Assembly: GCF_900114975.1 (NCBI RefSeq)
Contig: NZ_FOUU01000005.1
Location: 109,947-173,946 of the forward strand
DNA: 64,000 nt
From: Thermodesulforhabdus norvegica
GTDB lineage: Bacteria; Desulfobacterota; Syntrophobacteria; Syntrophobacterales; Thermodesulforhabdaceae
Direction: 5' to 3'
How positions within the stretch are numbered: the stretch's first letter is position 1; each line of letters begins with the position of its first letter. The notes beneath the pieces were generated by a model. That model did not search any database and was not told the origin of the DNA. It saw nothing but the letters and a program-made list of their open reading frames with translations. Positions 10,016 to 17,597 of this stretch are shown here, in pieces. Made by a program: the position numbers and the translations under genes.

Positions 10016-11068
10016 TTAGCTAACCCCGAAGCCGATCTGTTCGTCACCACTTTTGTCCTGAAGTTTAGTTTGCTCCAGTAATACAACAACCCTTCTGAGC
10101 AGTTCATCGATATTATACTTCTTCAGACCCGATATGACCACAACGGGACGCCCGAGAACTTCTTCGTAAGATTTAACGAGATAGGATACAATTTCCTCAT
10201 CATCTACAAGGTCAGCCTTATTTAGGGCAACAATTTCGGCTTTCTTCTCGAGAAGAGGACTGAAAGCCCTGAGTTCGTGGCGTATTTCATGGTAAGGTTT
10301 CAGCGGGTCGGATATGTCCAGAGCCGACATGTCGATAAGATGCACGATTACCCGGGTGCGCTCTATGTGCTTGAGAAATCTTATTCCCAGGCCGGCTCCT
10401 TCGTGTGCTCCTTTTATCAGACCGGGGATATCAGCCACAACGAAGGGCTCCGCATCGCCGTAACGAACAACACCGAGCTGTGGCACAAGGGTGGTGAAAG
10501 GATAATCAGCAACCCTGGGGCGGGCGGCGGATATGGCACGTATCAGCGTCGATTTTCCGGCGTTTGGCAGACCCACGAGGCCAACATCTGCAAGCAACTT
10601 CAGTTCAAGAATGAACTCTCTTTCTTCACCGGGTTCCCCTTCTTCGGCAAAACGCGGCACCTGATTTGTAGGGGACGCGAACCTCGCATTGCCCCGTCCA
10701 CCTCTACCCCCGCGAACTGCCAACCACCTCTGACCGTCGGATTTAAGATCTGCAAGAACTTCACCCGTCTCGGCATCCCGAACCACGGTTCCAAGGGGGA
10801 CTAAAAGGGTTACGTCCTCGCCACTTCGCCCATGCTGATCCTTACCCCTACCGTGCTGTCCCGAAGGAGCGCGAAAAAAGTGCTTGTAATGGAAATCCAG
10901 AAGCGTTTGCTTGCGCTCCGTTGCCTCCAGAAAAATATGCCCTCCTCGTCCTCCGTCCCCACCGTCGGGTCCTCCACGGGGAACGTACTTTTCACGACGG
11001 AAGCTAACGCACCCCCGGCCTCCGTCCCCCGCTTTGAGCCTGATTCTTACCTCGTCAACGAACTTCAT
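10016..11068 (-). CDS. obgE: Obg-family GTPase (ObgE/CgtA)
   Basis: Ribosome-assembly and stress GTPase. The N-terminal glycine-rich Obg fold is clear (AGDGGRGCVSFRREK, GGPDGGDGGRGG). The G domain follows with G1 GLPNAGKST near residue 167, G3 DIPGLIKGA and G4 NKAD. The 350-residue length means a minimal C-terminal tail. It follows rpmA, the arrangement typical of bacteria (rplU-rpmA-obgE), but here a hairpin lies between rpmA and obgE. Confidence 0.97.
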   Translation of the reverse strand: MKFVDEVRIRLKAGDGGRGCVSFRREKYVPRGGPDGGDGGRGGHIFLEATERKQTLLDFHYKHFFRAPSGQHGRGKDQHGRSGEDVTLLVPLGTVVRDAETGEVLADLKSDGQRWLAVRGGRGGRGNARFASPTNQVPRFAEEGEPGEEREFILELKLLADVGLVGLPNAGKSTLIRAISAARPRVADYPFTTLVPQLGVVRYGDAEPFVVADIPGLIKGAHEGAGLGIRFLKHIERTRVIVHLIDMSALDISDPLKPYHEIRHELRAFSPLLEKKAEIVALNKADLVDDEEIVSYLVKSYEEVLGRPVVVISGLKKYNIDELLRRVVVLLEQTKLQDKSGDEQIGFGVS

Positions 11069-11089
11069 CCGGCACCGTTAAAAACATAA

Positions 11090-11123
11090 AGCGACCTTAC
11101 GGCTTTTACACCTCCAGGTCGCT
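11090..11123 (-). terminator. Hairpin between rpmA and obgE (possible attenuating terminator)
   Basis: An 8-bp perfect stem AGCGACCT/AGGTCGCT, read on the minus strand after the rpmA stop and followed by a T-rich stretch (TTTATGTTTTT). It would lower transcription into obgE-proBA-nadD-rsfS relative to the ribosomal proteins. The loop carries an internal GGAGGTG. Function is inferred from structure only. Confidence 0.55.
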
Positions 11124-11163
11124 TCTAAAAATTCCCACCGTAAACAGATACACTTATACCCGA

Positions 11164-11427
11164 TTACTGAGCCGCTAAGGGATATACACTGATCCTCTGG
11201 CGCCTTTTATCAATGTGCTCAAAGCGAACAATACCGTCCACCAGGGCAAAGAGAGTATAATCTTTCCCCATTCCAACGTTCTTGCCGGGATGAAACTGAG
11301 TACCCAGCTGTCTTACCAGTATGTTTCCGGCCCGGACAAACTCTCCACTGAACTTCTTAACACCTCTTCTCTTCCCTACGCTGTCCCGACCGTTTCTTGA
11401 ACTACCTCCTGCTTTTTTGTGCGCCAT
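11164..11427 (-). CDS. rpmA: 50S ribosomal protein L27
   Basis: An 87-residue L27 starting directly with [16 protein letters not shown], so there is no cleavable N-terminal extension of the Firmicutes type. The N-terminal tail reaches the peptidyl transferase centre. [13 protein letters not shown] and [13 protein letters not shown] are typical. It lies 14 bp after rplU. Confidence 0.98.
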   Translation of the reverse strand: MAHKKAGGSSRNGRDSVGKRRGVKKFSGEFVRAGNILVRQLGTQFHPGKNVGMGKDYTLFALVDGIVRFEHIDKRRQRISVYPLAAQ

Positions 11428-11441
11428 ATTAATCCCTCATA

Positions 11442-11750
11442 CTAGTTGATGGATTCGATCTTCACGGCAGTGTACCACTGCCTGTGACCCTGCCTGCGCC
11501 TGTAATTCTTACGACGCTTGTGCTTGATTATCAGGATCTTTTCCCCGCGGAAATGCTCAACAACCTCGCCCGTCACCTTTGCATCTTCCACATAAGGCGT
11601 TCCGATCCTGACCACCTCACCGTCTCTTACGCAGAGCACCCTGTCAAACACCACTTTCTCACCGGGTTCAACGGCCAGCTTTTCCACATGAACAACCTTA
11701 CCCGGCTCAACCTTGAGCTGCTTACCACCGGTCTCCACAATTGCGTACAT
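11442..11750 (-). CDS. rplU: 50S ribosomal protein L21
   Basis: A 102-residue L21, starting [17 protein letters not shown] and ending with the basic [16 protein letters not shown] segment that contacts 23S rRNA. It is normally the first gene of the rplU-rpmA operon, but here a small cysteine protein gene precedes it by 39 bp under an apparent shared promoter. Confidence 0.98.
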   Translation of the reverse strand: MYAIVETGGKQLKVEPGKVVHVEKLAVEPGEKVVFDRVLCVRDGEVVRIGTPYVEDAKVTGEVVEHFRGEKILIIKHKRRKNYRRRQGHRQWYTAVKIESIN

Positions 11751-11789
11751 TTAATCCCCCCAGCATCACAATTCGAATTCCGGTCCTGA

Positions 11790-11915
11790 CTACATGGTTG
11801 CGTAAATTCCCATTTTAAGTATCATTTCCTGGAACTCTTTGAGTTTCTCACAATCAGCAATGCACTTATTCTTGTCCTCATTAGCCCTTTCGCAATCCAG
11901 GCAAGGACTCCGCAT
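11790..11915 (-). CDS. 41-residue four-cysteine protein at the head of the rplU operon
   Basis: Not recognised as a named family. The ATG is preceded by a near-perfect ribosome binding site (AAAGGAGG, about ten bases upstream). The product starts MRSPCLDCERANEDKNKC and contains CxxC near residues 5-8 and CxxxC at residues 18-22, a pattern that could bind one zinc ion or an iron-sulfur cluster. The C-terminal half (KLKEFQEMILKMGIYATM) looks helical. A strong sigma-70-type promoter lies 47-75 bp upstream, so it would be the first gene co-transcribed with rplU, rpmA and the rest. Its strong translation signal and position suggest a real small protein, perhaps ribosome-linked; the function is unknown. 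Confidence 0.75.
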   Translation of the reverse strand: MRSPCLDCERANEDKNKCIADCEKLKEFQEMILKMGIYATM

Positions 11916-11961
11916 CGGTCTCGGACCTCCTTTCTGCTTTGGATTGCTTACCAAATGAATC

Positions 11962-11990
11962 TTTATAATTTAGTGAAGGAGACAAGTCAA
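11962..11990 (-). promoter_or_regulatory. Sigma-70-type promoter of the rplU operon
   Basis: On the minus strand TTGACT, 17 bp, TATAAA. This is a close match to consensus with optimal spacing, placed so that the transcript starts about 40 bases upstream of the 41-residue gene. It is the only strong promoter seen upstream of rplU. Confidence 0.75.
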
Positions 11991-12094
11991 CAGGAGTTAA
12001 TGGTCCTCTGAGAATTTCTACCGTCGGGCGTCGACCTTATGGACCGGCTCCCCACCTTGTTTTTATATGCGGAACGGCATATTAATTTTGGTGG

Positions 12095-12904
12095 TCAATC
12101 GTCCAGCGAACGTCCGCAGTTGCTGCAGGTGACCTTCACCCCTTTCGATAGCCTGTCTACTACTATCAGCCAGTTGGTCTTGCCCGGAGATGGATCCAAT
12201 TTTTGCAAATCCTTCCTTAGCGAAGCTCCGCAATGAGGACAGGTCATCGCCTTCCTGGTTCTGACGGATACCCATAAGATACCAGCAATAGCGATGATAT
12301 ATAACCATGGGGATTCAAGAATAATGGCAATGAACATCAACACGAGCAAGGCTCCGAGCGTTATGAGCTGCCGGTACAGGCGGCTGAGTAAGCCTTTACG
12401 GTTTCGGCCGTGAAGGAGATAGGATGTCCTGGAAGGTCGTCGATAACTTATGGCATCCGACTCTGCCTTTTCCAGACCCTTTTTTCGGATGAAAAAGGTG
12501 TAGAATGCAGATATTAATCCTATTCCGGCAATGGTTAACAATGTTGTCGTAAAAGGATACAGGTAATAAAAGCGGTTAATGACTGCCCGTCCGTCCGGCA
12601 GGTGCAGCACCTGAACGGCAGCACCGATGGTGTTCAACGGCCTTTTTCCAATGGTGTCCCATACGGCCCGCGTGGTGATAAGCCGTTTTGGCTGACCCTT
12701 CACTCTATATTCGATAATAACTTCGTATGCATCGCCGTATGGCCCCACCGGATGAGGTATTCGGCGCTTGGCAATGACATGTCCTGTAACCTCGACGCCG
12801 TTTCGAACCTTCGATTTTTCTATCGTAAAAGCAATCCCTGCTGCCGCCAGAAGCAAAAGTACTGTAATAACGGGGATACTTCGATATGAGATTCCGGCTC
12901 TCAA
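12095..12904 (-). CDS. DUF3592-like membrane protein with C-terminal zinc ribbon
   Basis: A 269-residue protein. It has an N-terminal membrane segment (about 11-28), an extracytoplasmic beta-rich region with VEVTGHVIAKRR and a D/G-rich segment resembling DUF3592, a second membrane segment near 118-140, and two more at about 182-215. The C-terminus carries a likely zinc ribbon, CPHCGASLR near residue 222 and CSNCGRSL near residue 260. No catalytic residues are recognised. It stands alone, transcribed away from the region's edge, with a gene-poor stretch upstream. The DUF3592 assignment rests on general resemblance. Confidence 0.75.
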   Translation of the reverse strand: MRAGISYRSIPVITVLLLLAAAGIAFTIEKSKVRNGVEVTGHVIAKRRIPHPVGPYGDAYEVIIEYRVKGQPKRLITTRAVWDTIGKRPLNTIGAAVQVLHLPDGRAVINRFYYLYPFTTTLLTIAGIGLISAFYTFFIRKKGLEKAESDAISYRRPSRTSYLLHGRNRKGLLSRLYRQLITLGALLVLMFIAIILESPWLYIIAIAGILWVSVRTRKAMTCPHCGASLRKDLQKLDPSPGKTNWLIVVDRLSKGVKVTCSNCGRSLDD

Positions 12905-13338
12905 GTGTACGCCCTCGCTTATCCTGCAAAACTTGTAGAGAACCCCATAGCTTTTATACTCATCAAAAAGAGCTCATTCAAATGTAAAGGAACGAAAATG
13001 TCCTGACTCCGGAAGAGGGCATAGTCTCGAGGAAGTGGGAAGGGGGCTGATAGGGCTTTCACCTACGGTCCCGTAAGGGATGCCCGGTTCTCGTTATAGT
13101 TTTCACCGCCCGCCGGCGTCAGTTGGTCTTTTAGAAATATCCTCAGCTCCACAGCCTGCCTTTCGCCATCTGAAAAAAGCATCGGGATTCCACATTACAG
13201 TATTTCGTCAAAGGGCTTCATAAAATCTAGTGCATTCCGAGAAATTCTTACCGGATGGGGCCATCCGTTTTTCACAACCCGGGTTCTTTTGCCTTCCCCT
13301 GCCCGGACAACCGGATAGGGGAAAATCAAGTCTTTTTA
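12905..13338. other. Gene-poor intergenic stretch
   Basis: No convincing gene. The longest minus-strand reading here (about 13062-13184, starting MLFSDGERQ, 39 residues) lacks a clear ribosome binding site and resembles nothing I know. It may be a gene remnant or simply untranslated. Confidence 0.4.
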
Positions 13339-13656
13339 TTATTCCAAGGTGATAAGATCCTTTATAGCTTCAAACTTCTTGTCACCGATACCCTTGACGT
13401 TTTTTAGCTCATCGATCGTTTTGAACGGCCCATGCTCCTGCCTGTACTGAATGTTTCGCTCGGCTAGAGTAGGACCAATGCCCGGCAACTTTTCTAGGTC
13501 GGCCTTATCGGCAGTGTTGGTGTTTATCTTGGCCGAAACCTGCTCGGATGCTGTTTGTTGATTCGTCGGCTGATTCTGTGCCGCGCAGGGCATTACAGCG
13601 TAAAGAAGTAACGCAAAAGCCGGCAGCAGAATAATTGAGTACTTTTTCACAGGCAC
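13339..13656 (-). CDS. ComEA-like helix-hairpin-helix protein, secreted
   Basis: A 105-residue protein with a signal peptide (basic MPVKKYS, hydrophobic LLPAFALLLYAVMP, then a CAA cleavage region or a lipobox-like cysteine), a short Gln/Thr-rich linker, and a C-terminal double HhH domain: NTADKADLEKLPGIGPTLAE and GIGDKKFEAIKDL. This is the minimal ComEA/YbaV type, which binds double-stranded DNA non-specifically in the periplasm in competent bacteria. No other competence gene is nearby, so a DNA-uptake role is not established. Confidence 0.85.
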   Translation of the reverse strand: MPVKKYSIILLPAFALLLYAVMPCAAQNQPTNQQTASEQVSAKINTNTADKADLEKLPGIGPTLAERNIQYRQEHGPFKTIDELKNVKGIGDKKFEAIKDLITLE

Positions 13657-14089
13657 ACATCCCTGTATGGTTACAGTTAAATGACGGGCGATTTTTTATA
13701 GCATTATAAAGATTAGGCTAAAAGTTATTTTAATATCATGGTATCATATCTTGCAAAAATCACCCGTCCCGGTGCGGATTGAGAGGTACTATGCCGGGAT
13801 ACGGAAAGGTTCACTGGATGCATTCCTGGTATCGGAACCGTAAGTTCCCTTTGTGTCTCAATATACCTTTATGGTATCGGCGTGATCCCGAGGTGGTCTT
13901 AGACCTGATCGTCATGCCCCCCGGTCAAAGGGCTCGTGGTTACAACTGATGGCGTCCATGCAGCATAGGAGCCCTTTCTTTAAGATGCTTCCTACGATGG
14001 AAAGCTTCCGGATCAGGTGAAGGAGTATCTGACCCCGTTGGTGTCCAGGACCGCATCAGGCGACATGCTCCCGACAGAGACGCCGATGC
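13657..14089. other. Decayed or non-coding stretch beside the integrase remnant
   Basis: A plus-strand reading from 13791 (MPGYGKVHWMHSW..., about 53 residues, ending at a TGA near 13950) looks protein-like in composition, and another frame continues protein-like (KLPDQVKEYLTPLVSR) near 14000. I recognise neither. The stretch may be a broken gene in the same decayed zone as the integrase. Confidence 0.35.
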
Positions 14090-15000
14090 TTACAGGTCGT
14101 CGAGATCACCGTGCGCTTTTGTCTTAAGTTGTCGCACGAGCTGTGAATAGTTCATCGCCCTTTCGAGACTTTTACCGCCAAGAAGCTCTTGAATTTCCCG
14201 GGTATCCGTCCCGCCTGCAAAGCCGTGTCGAAGAATGCGTACCGGGGCCCGTTGGGTAAGTTCCCCCCGACGCGTGGCCAGACTGATGGCTCCTTCCGGC
14301 TCTCTTCTCGTAAACGTGATAATGGTTTATCTTGCCTTCTGCCGGGTCCGGCCCGACTCTGTCGAGAGGGAACGCATACTGCCGGCTTCACTTCCTCCCT
14401 GCATCCGGATACTTTCTTACCAGGGCATTCCGAAGCTGCGTCTTGCCGTACCCGTTCGCCGGGGTAGCCTGTTGCCCTTTGTGTGCTTTTTAAAGATGGG
14501 GGCGCAGTTCTTCGCGTAAAGATCGCGCCGGAAGGCCTGTCGCGTCCTTGAGGCCCTTGACTGGCTCACGGTTATTAGCCCTTTATTGAAGTTCATGCCC
14601 TACACCAGGCGACGAAGCAGCACTGTCAGGGTAAACCGCTTCCGTAGAGCAATCCCACTATCAGCTTGTAATCGGATTCTTCGGCCTCAAGCCGTGCCCG
14701 CACCTCACCGGCCGACAACATCGTCGGAAACTTACCCCATTCAGCCCGGGCAGTTTTTTCGTACTCTTCTCATAACGGCGCAGTCGAATGAAACCGCACA
14801 GCCGGTCGATCCACTCTTCTCACCGTCGGAACTCACGAAAACCTTATGTTTACCATCTTTCGGCATACTTTGGCCTCAATTTCCGATACCGGTAAACGCG
14901 AATGGCCTCTGCAGACTGCCTGATCTACCCGGCCTTGACACCGGCGCATTCGCCCTGAGCGGTCGAGAACAGGTCCGAGACTTGCTCAAAATCTGGTTGC
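14090..15000 (-). pseudogene. Wrecked tyrosine recombinase, probably an integron-type integrase
   Basis: No long frame survives, but fragments in different minus-strand frames line up in order as one integrase. From N- to C-terminus these are an IRQSAEAIRVYRYRKLRPK segment (about 14910), LIVGLLYGSGL (about 14660), MNFNKGLITV (about 14590), and a C-terminal block ILRHGFA..., TREIQELLGGKSLERAMNYSQL, ending DLDDL and TAA at 14090. The last block corresponds to the HTLRHSFA, VQELLGHK and Tyr boxes of tyrosine recombinases. The box II histidine, about five residues and the LLGHK histidine are lost, so it is inactive even apart from its frameshifts. The overall length (about 300 codons) and the LLYG(S/T)G box fit integron integrases, but a phage- or transposon-type recombinase is possible. 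Confidence 0.65.
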
Positions 15001-15350
15001 CCTGCTTTCTGGGCAAAGAGCAGGCATTCCCGGATTCACCGTAACGGGTGGGCTTGGTGTTTGGGCAGGGCCAACTTTCTTTTTTTCAGGACATTGGAAT
15101 ACCCTTCCGGTAGGGACCACGACCCGTCCTCATCTCTACTGCCATTCGATCTTTCTAATTCCCCCACAAAATCTCCAGCACCCTGGTCAGACTGATTGAT
15201 GTGGTGATTCCGGTAGAGGCATCCCCTCTATTTTCCGTTCGACACAGACCTCTCTGAGGAGTAAGCTATTTTCCGATCCGTATTGCGCATTGGCCTGGCA
15301 ATGGACGTTGCCGGGATCAGGCCGATTAGAAAGTCGGAATTGGAGACAGA
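15001..15350. other. Non-coding stretch between integrase remnant and phosphatase gene
   Basis: If the integrase is integron-type, this is where attI would lie. I looked for a GTTRRRY core and for paired integrase sites and found none that I trust. No gene is seen. Confidence 0.4.
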
Positions 15351-15860
15351 ATGATGTTCCGATCCGTTACATTACCGCAAAATGTCCCGGGACGGCTTTT
15401 ACTGCACAGCATGCCGGGACGATTTGAAAGCTGGCAGCAGTTTCTGGAAAAGGCCAAACAATACCGTATCGATCACATTGTATGCCTTGCTTCCGACGAC
15501 GAAATTGAGATCAAGTCGCCATCATACGCAAGGGCGATCCAAAATCGTACTCTGGAGATTCCGAGACGATGCTTCCATATCCCGGACTTCGGAACTCCGG
15601 ATAACCCTCAGGAATACGCCGAATTTGTCATGCACATCGCAGAATTGCTGCGCTCGGGAAAGACGATTTTGGTTCACTGCGGCGCCGGCATCGGGCGCAC
15701 GGGCACCTTGGCGATAACCCTGTTACTCGCCCTGGGTGTGGACCGTACGGAAGCCGAGCTCACGGTCGGAAGCACAGGTTCTCATCCGGAAACTGATGGA
15801 CAAAGGGGCCTGATAGACTGGTTTGAAGAGTGGCTTATTTCGGGACGCCATACCGCCTGA
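15351..15860 (+). CDS. Protein-tyrosine/dual-specificity phosphatase family protein
   Basis: A 169-residue cysteine-based phosphatase. The P-loop HCGAGIGRTGT (Cys near residue 108) matches the CX5R signature, and an upstream general-acid region includes HIPDFGTPDNP with a conserved Asp. Small stand-alone phosphatases of this kind are common cargo of mobile DNA. It is divergent from the integrase remnant, which is where a gene cassette would sit. The start is one of two adjacent ATG codons and the ribosome binding site is weak (ggagac). No partner kinase is nearby; substrate unknown. Confidence 0.8.
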   Translation: MMFRSVTLPQNVPGRLLLHSMPGRFESWQQFLEKAKQYRIDHIVCLASDDEIEIKSPSYARAIQNRTLEIPRRCFHIPDFGTPDNPQEYAEFVMHIAELLRSGKTILVHCGAGIGRTGTLAITLLLALGVDRTEAELTVGSTGSHPETDGQRGLIDWFEEWLISGRHTA

Positions 15861-15892
15861 CACCGGCAGTAGTCTGAGGTGAATACTGTTGA

Positions 15893-15938
15893 TCAGGACA
15901 ACGTCCGGAGAAATTTGAGGTGTTGTCTCCGTTCCTGA
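15893..15938. repeat. Imperfect inverted repeat downstream of the phosphatase gene
   Basis: Arms TCAGGA...GGAGA (15893-15911) and TCTCC...TCCTGA (15926-15938), interrupted by extra bases in the left arm. It could be a terminator or a degenerate recombination site; it lacks the core heptamers of an integron attC site. Confidence 0.4.
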
Positions 15939-16122
15939 CGCTCCCGCTTCCCCTTTTCTTCGTCTTCGGTATCGGATTGTGAGTGCCCGGCTTTTCAATG
16001 TGCCCCAGGGGGCGTCCCCTTACCGGAAGACCGAGTCGCCGAGGGCGCCTCCGACGGGCTACAGGGCGGGCCCATTCTCGGCGCCCCCCCTTATTAAGTA
16101 CCACAGACAAGGAGTAATACCG

Positions 16123-16215
16123 ATGGCACATAAAAAACCTCCATCGCTGTCGTCGCGGCAACCCAGAATCGGACAACCTGCGTGCTACAAAAACGGACAA
16201 TTAATGTGTTGCTAA
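16123..16215 (+). CDS. Possible 30-residue protein
   Basis: An ATG preceded by AAGGAG at an eight-base spacing opens a short frame starting MAHKKPPSLSSRQPR and ending with CC. The product is basic with three cysteines. There is no recognised family, and composition alone cannot prove translation. It lies between the phosphatase and the diguanylate cyclase in a stretch that otherwise shows no gene. Confidence 0.3.
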   Translation: MAHKKPPSLSSRQPRIGQPACYKNGQLMCC

Positions 16216-16321
16216 CAAATGGCATAAAAACGGTTTGTCATTAAAGGGATAACCTGGCATTATCTTTGGGCATAAAGGCCGAGGAGGGTGTTTCGTTGAG
16301 AAGGGATGTGGGGAGAAGGCG

Positions 16322-17416
16322 ATGTTTAAGGAAAAGCTCACTTCGAAGCTTATGCCCCGTGACCCCAAGCAGAGGCTCCGGGTAGAGCGATTTTTGCTTG
16401 CCCAGATTTCCTATATCGTATGCTGGTCCGTAATTATGTGTCTCTACATGTGGGGTATGTTCAGGCTTAACTTTGCCGAGATGATCTGTTTTATCGCCAC
16501 CTGTGCCATGGCTAATGGAATATTCTACGCGGTTTTTCTCACAGGCCTAAACAGAAAATTCGCCGAACCAAGCCTTACAATCCCTCAGATTGTAGTTGCC
16601 ACCATCTTTATTATGCTGACAATCTACTTCACCAACTCTCAGCGTGGCATTCTACTCATTATGTACTTCATTGCCCTTATTTTCGGAGTATTTCAGCTCA
16701 GCCGACGGCAGTTTCTGCTTCTATCTCTCTTTGCGCTGTCCAGCTATGCCATTGTTATAACAGCACTATTACAGCGCCACCCTGATGTAATAGACATCAA
16801 GGTTGAGGTGTTGCAGCTTCTGGTTCTTGCCGTGGTTTTGGTCTGGTTTTCTTTAGTCGGCGGTTACATAAGCGAGATGAGGTCCAGACTATACCGCATG
16901 CATAAGAATCTCCAGCAGGCTTACCAGAAAATTGAAGAGCTGGCCCTGCACGATGAGCTTACCGGTATTTATAACCGCAGAGCAATACTGGGTTACCTTA
17001 AAGAGGAAATAGAAAGAGCCTCTCGCTATGACATCCCCCTGTCGGTTTCTCTGGCCGACATCGACCATTTTAAATCCATCAACGACACATACGGACATCT
17101 CGTGGGCGATAAAATCCTCCGCGAGCTTGCTGCCCACATCAAAGGTTGCATAAGGAGCACTGACAGGGTAGGGCGCTACGGGGGCGAAGAATTTCTCATT
17201 ATTTTGCCTCACACCCCAATTTCCAGGGCCCTTTCATGCATGGAAAGATGCAGATCGGACATAGAAGGAAGCCTCTTTGAGGGCCTCAGAATAACGGTTT
17301 CCTTCGGGATTGCCGCTTTACGGCCGGAAGACGATTTAGATTCCCTTCTTTCCCGCGCCGATAAAGCGCTTTACGAGGCCAAGAACAGAGGTCGAAACCG
17401 GGTTTGTCATGAGTAG
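16322..17416 (+). CDS. Membrane-bound diguanylate cyclase (GGDEF)
   Basis: A 364-residue protein. The first 185 residues hold about six membrane segments, followed by a short helix (SRLYRMHKNLQQAYQKIEELA) and a GGDEF domain from about residue 200. The active-site loop reads GGEEF at residues 287-291, and an inhibitory I-site RSTD lies exactly five residues before it, so the enzyme should make cyclic di-GMP from GTP and be feedback-inhibited. The N-terminal part is a multi-pass sensor with no recognised ligand pocket. It precedes a hybrid histidine kinase by about 180 bp. Confidence 0.93.
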   Translation: MFKEKLTSKLMPRDPKQRLRVERFLLAQISYIVCWSVIMCLYMWGMFRLNFAEMICFIATCAMANGIFYAVFLTGLNRKFAEPSLTIPQIVVATIFIMLTIYFTNSQRGILLIMYFIALIFGVFQLSRRQFLLLSLFALSSYAIVITALLQRHPDVIDIKVEVLQLLVLAVVLVWFSLVGGYISEMRSRLYRMHKNLQQAYQKIEELALHDELTGIYNRRAILGYLKEEIERASRYDIPLSVSLADIDHFKSINDTYGHLVGDKILRELAAHIKGCIRSTDRVGRYGGEEFLIILPHTPISRALSCMERCRSDIEGSLFEGLRITVSFGIAALRPEDDLDSLLSRADKALYEAKNRGRNRVCHE

Positions 17417-17440
17417 AGTCTCATAAAAATGAAATGTTTA

Positions 17441-17466
17441 AGAGCCTTTAAAATTATAAGGGCTCT
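17441..17466 (+). terminator. Weak hairpin after the diguanylate cyclase
   Basis: Stem AGAGCC/GGCTCT, extendable by a mostly paired TTT/AAG, with an A/T-rich loop. No T-run follows, so termination strength is doubtful. Confidence 0.35.
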
Positions 17467-17597
17467 ACATCTGTGGGCTTCTCTGTTTATTTTGCCGGAG
17501 CTTTTCCAATCTGATAACTTATATTTTTGAAAGCCTTTACCGGTAAAAAAGGCGGTGGACGGGAGAGGAGATTGCAAAAAGGGGCAGGGTTTGCGCT

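Noticed and set aside
14152..14391. Minus-strand ORF of 79 codons in the decayed region
   Set aside because: It runs in a different frame from the integrase fragments covering the same bases, which match known recombinase boxes.
16205..16245. gctaacaaatggc...gtttgtcatt as an integron attC site
   Set aside because: It has only a five-base inverted repeat and lacks a matching GTTRRRY core on the right side.
17417..17597. Cyclic di-GMP riboswitch between the diguanylate cyclase and the histidine kinase
   Set aside because: None of the conserved GEMM positions or paired stems could be found in this spacer.
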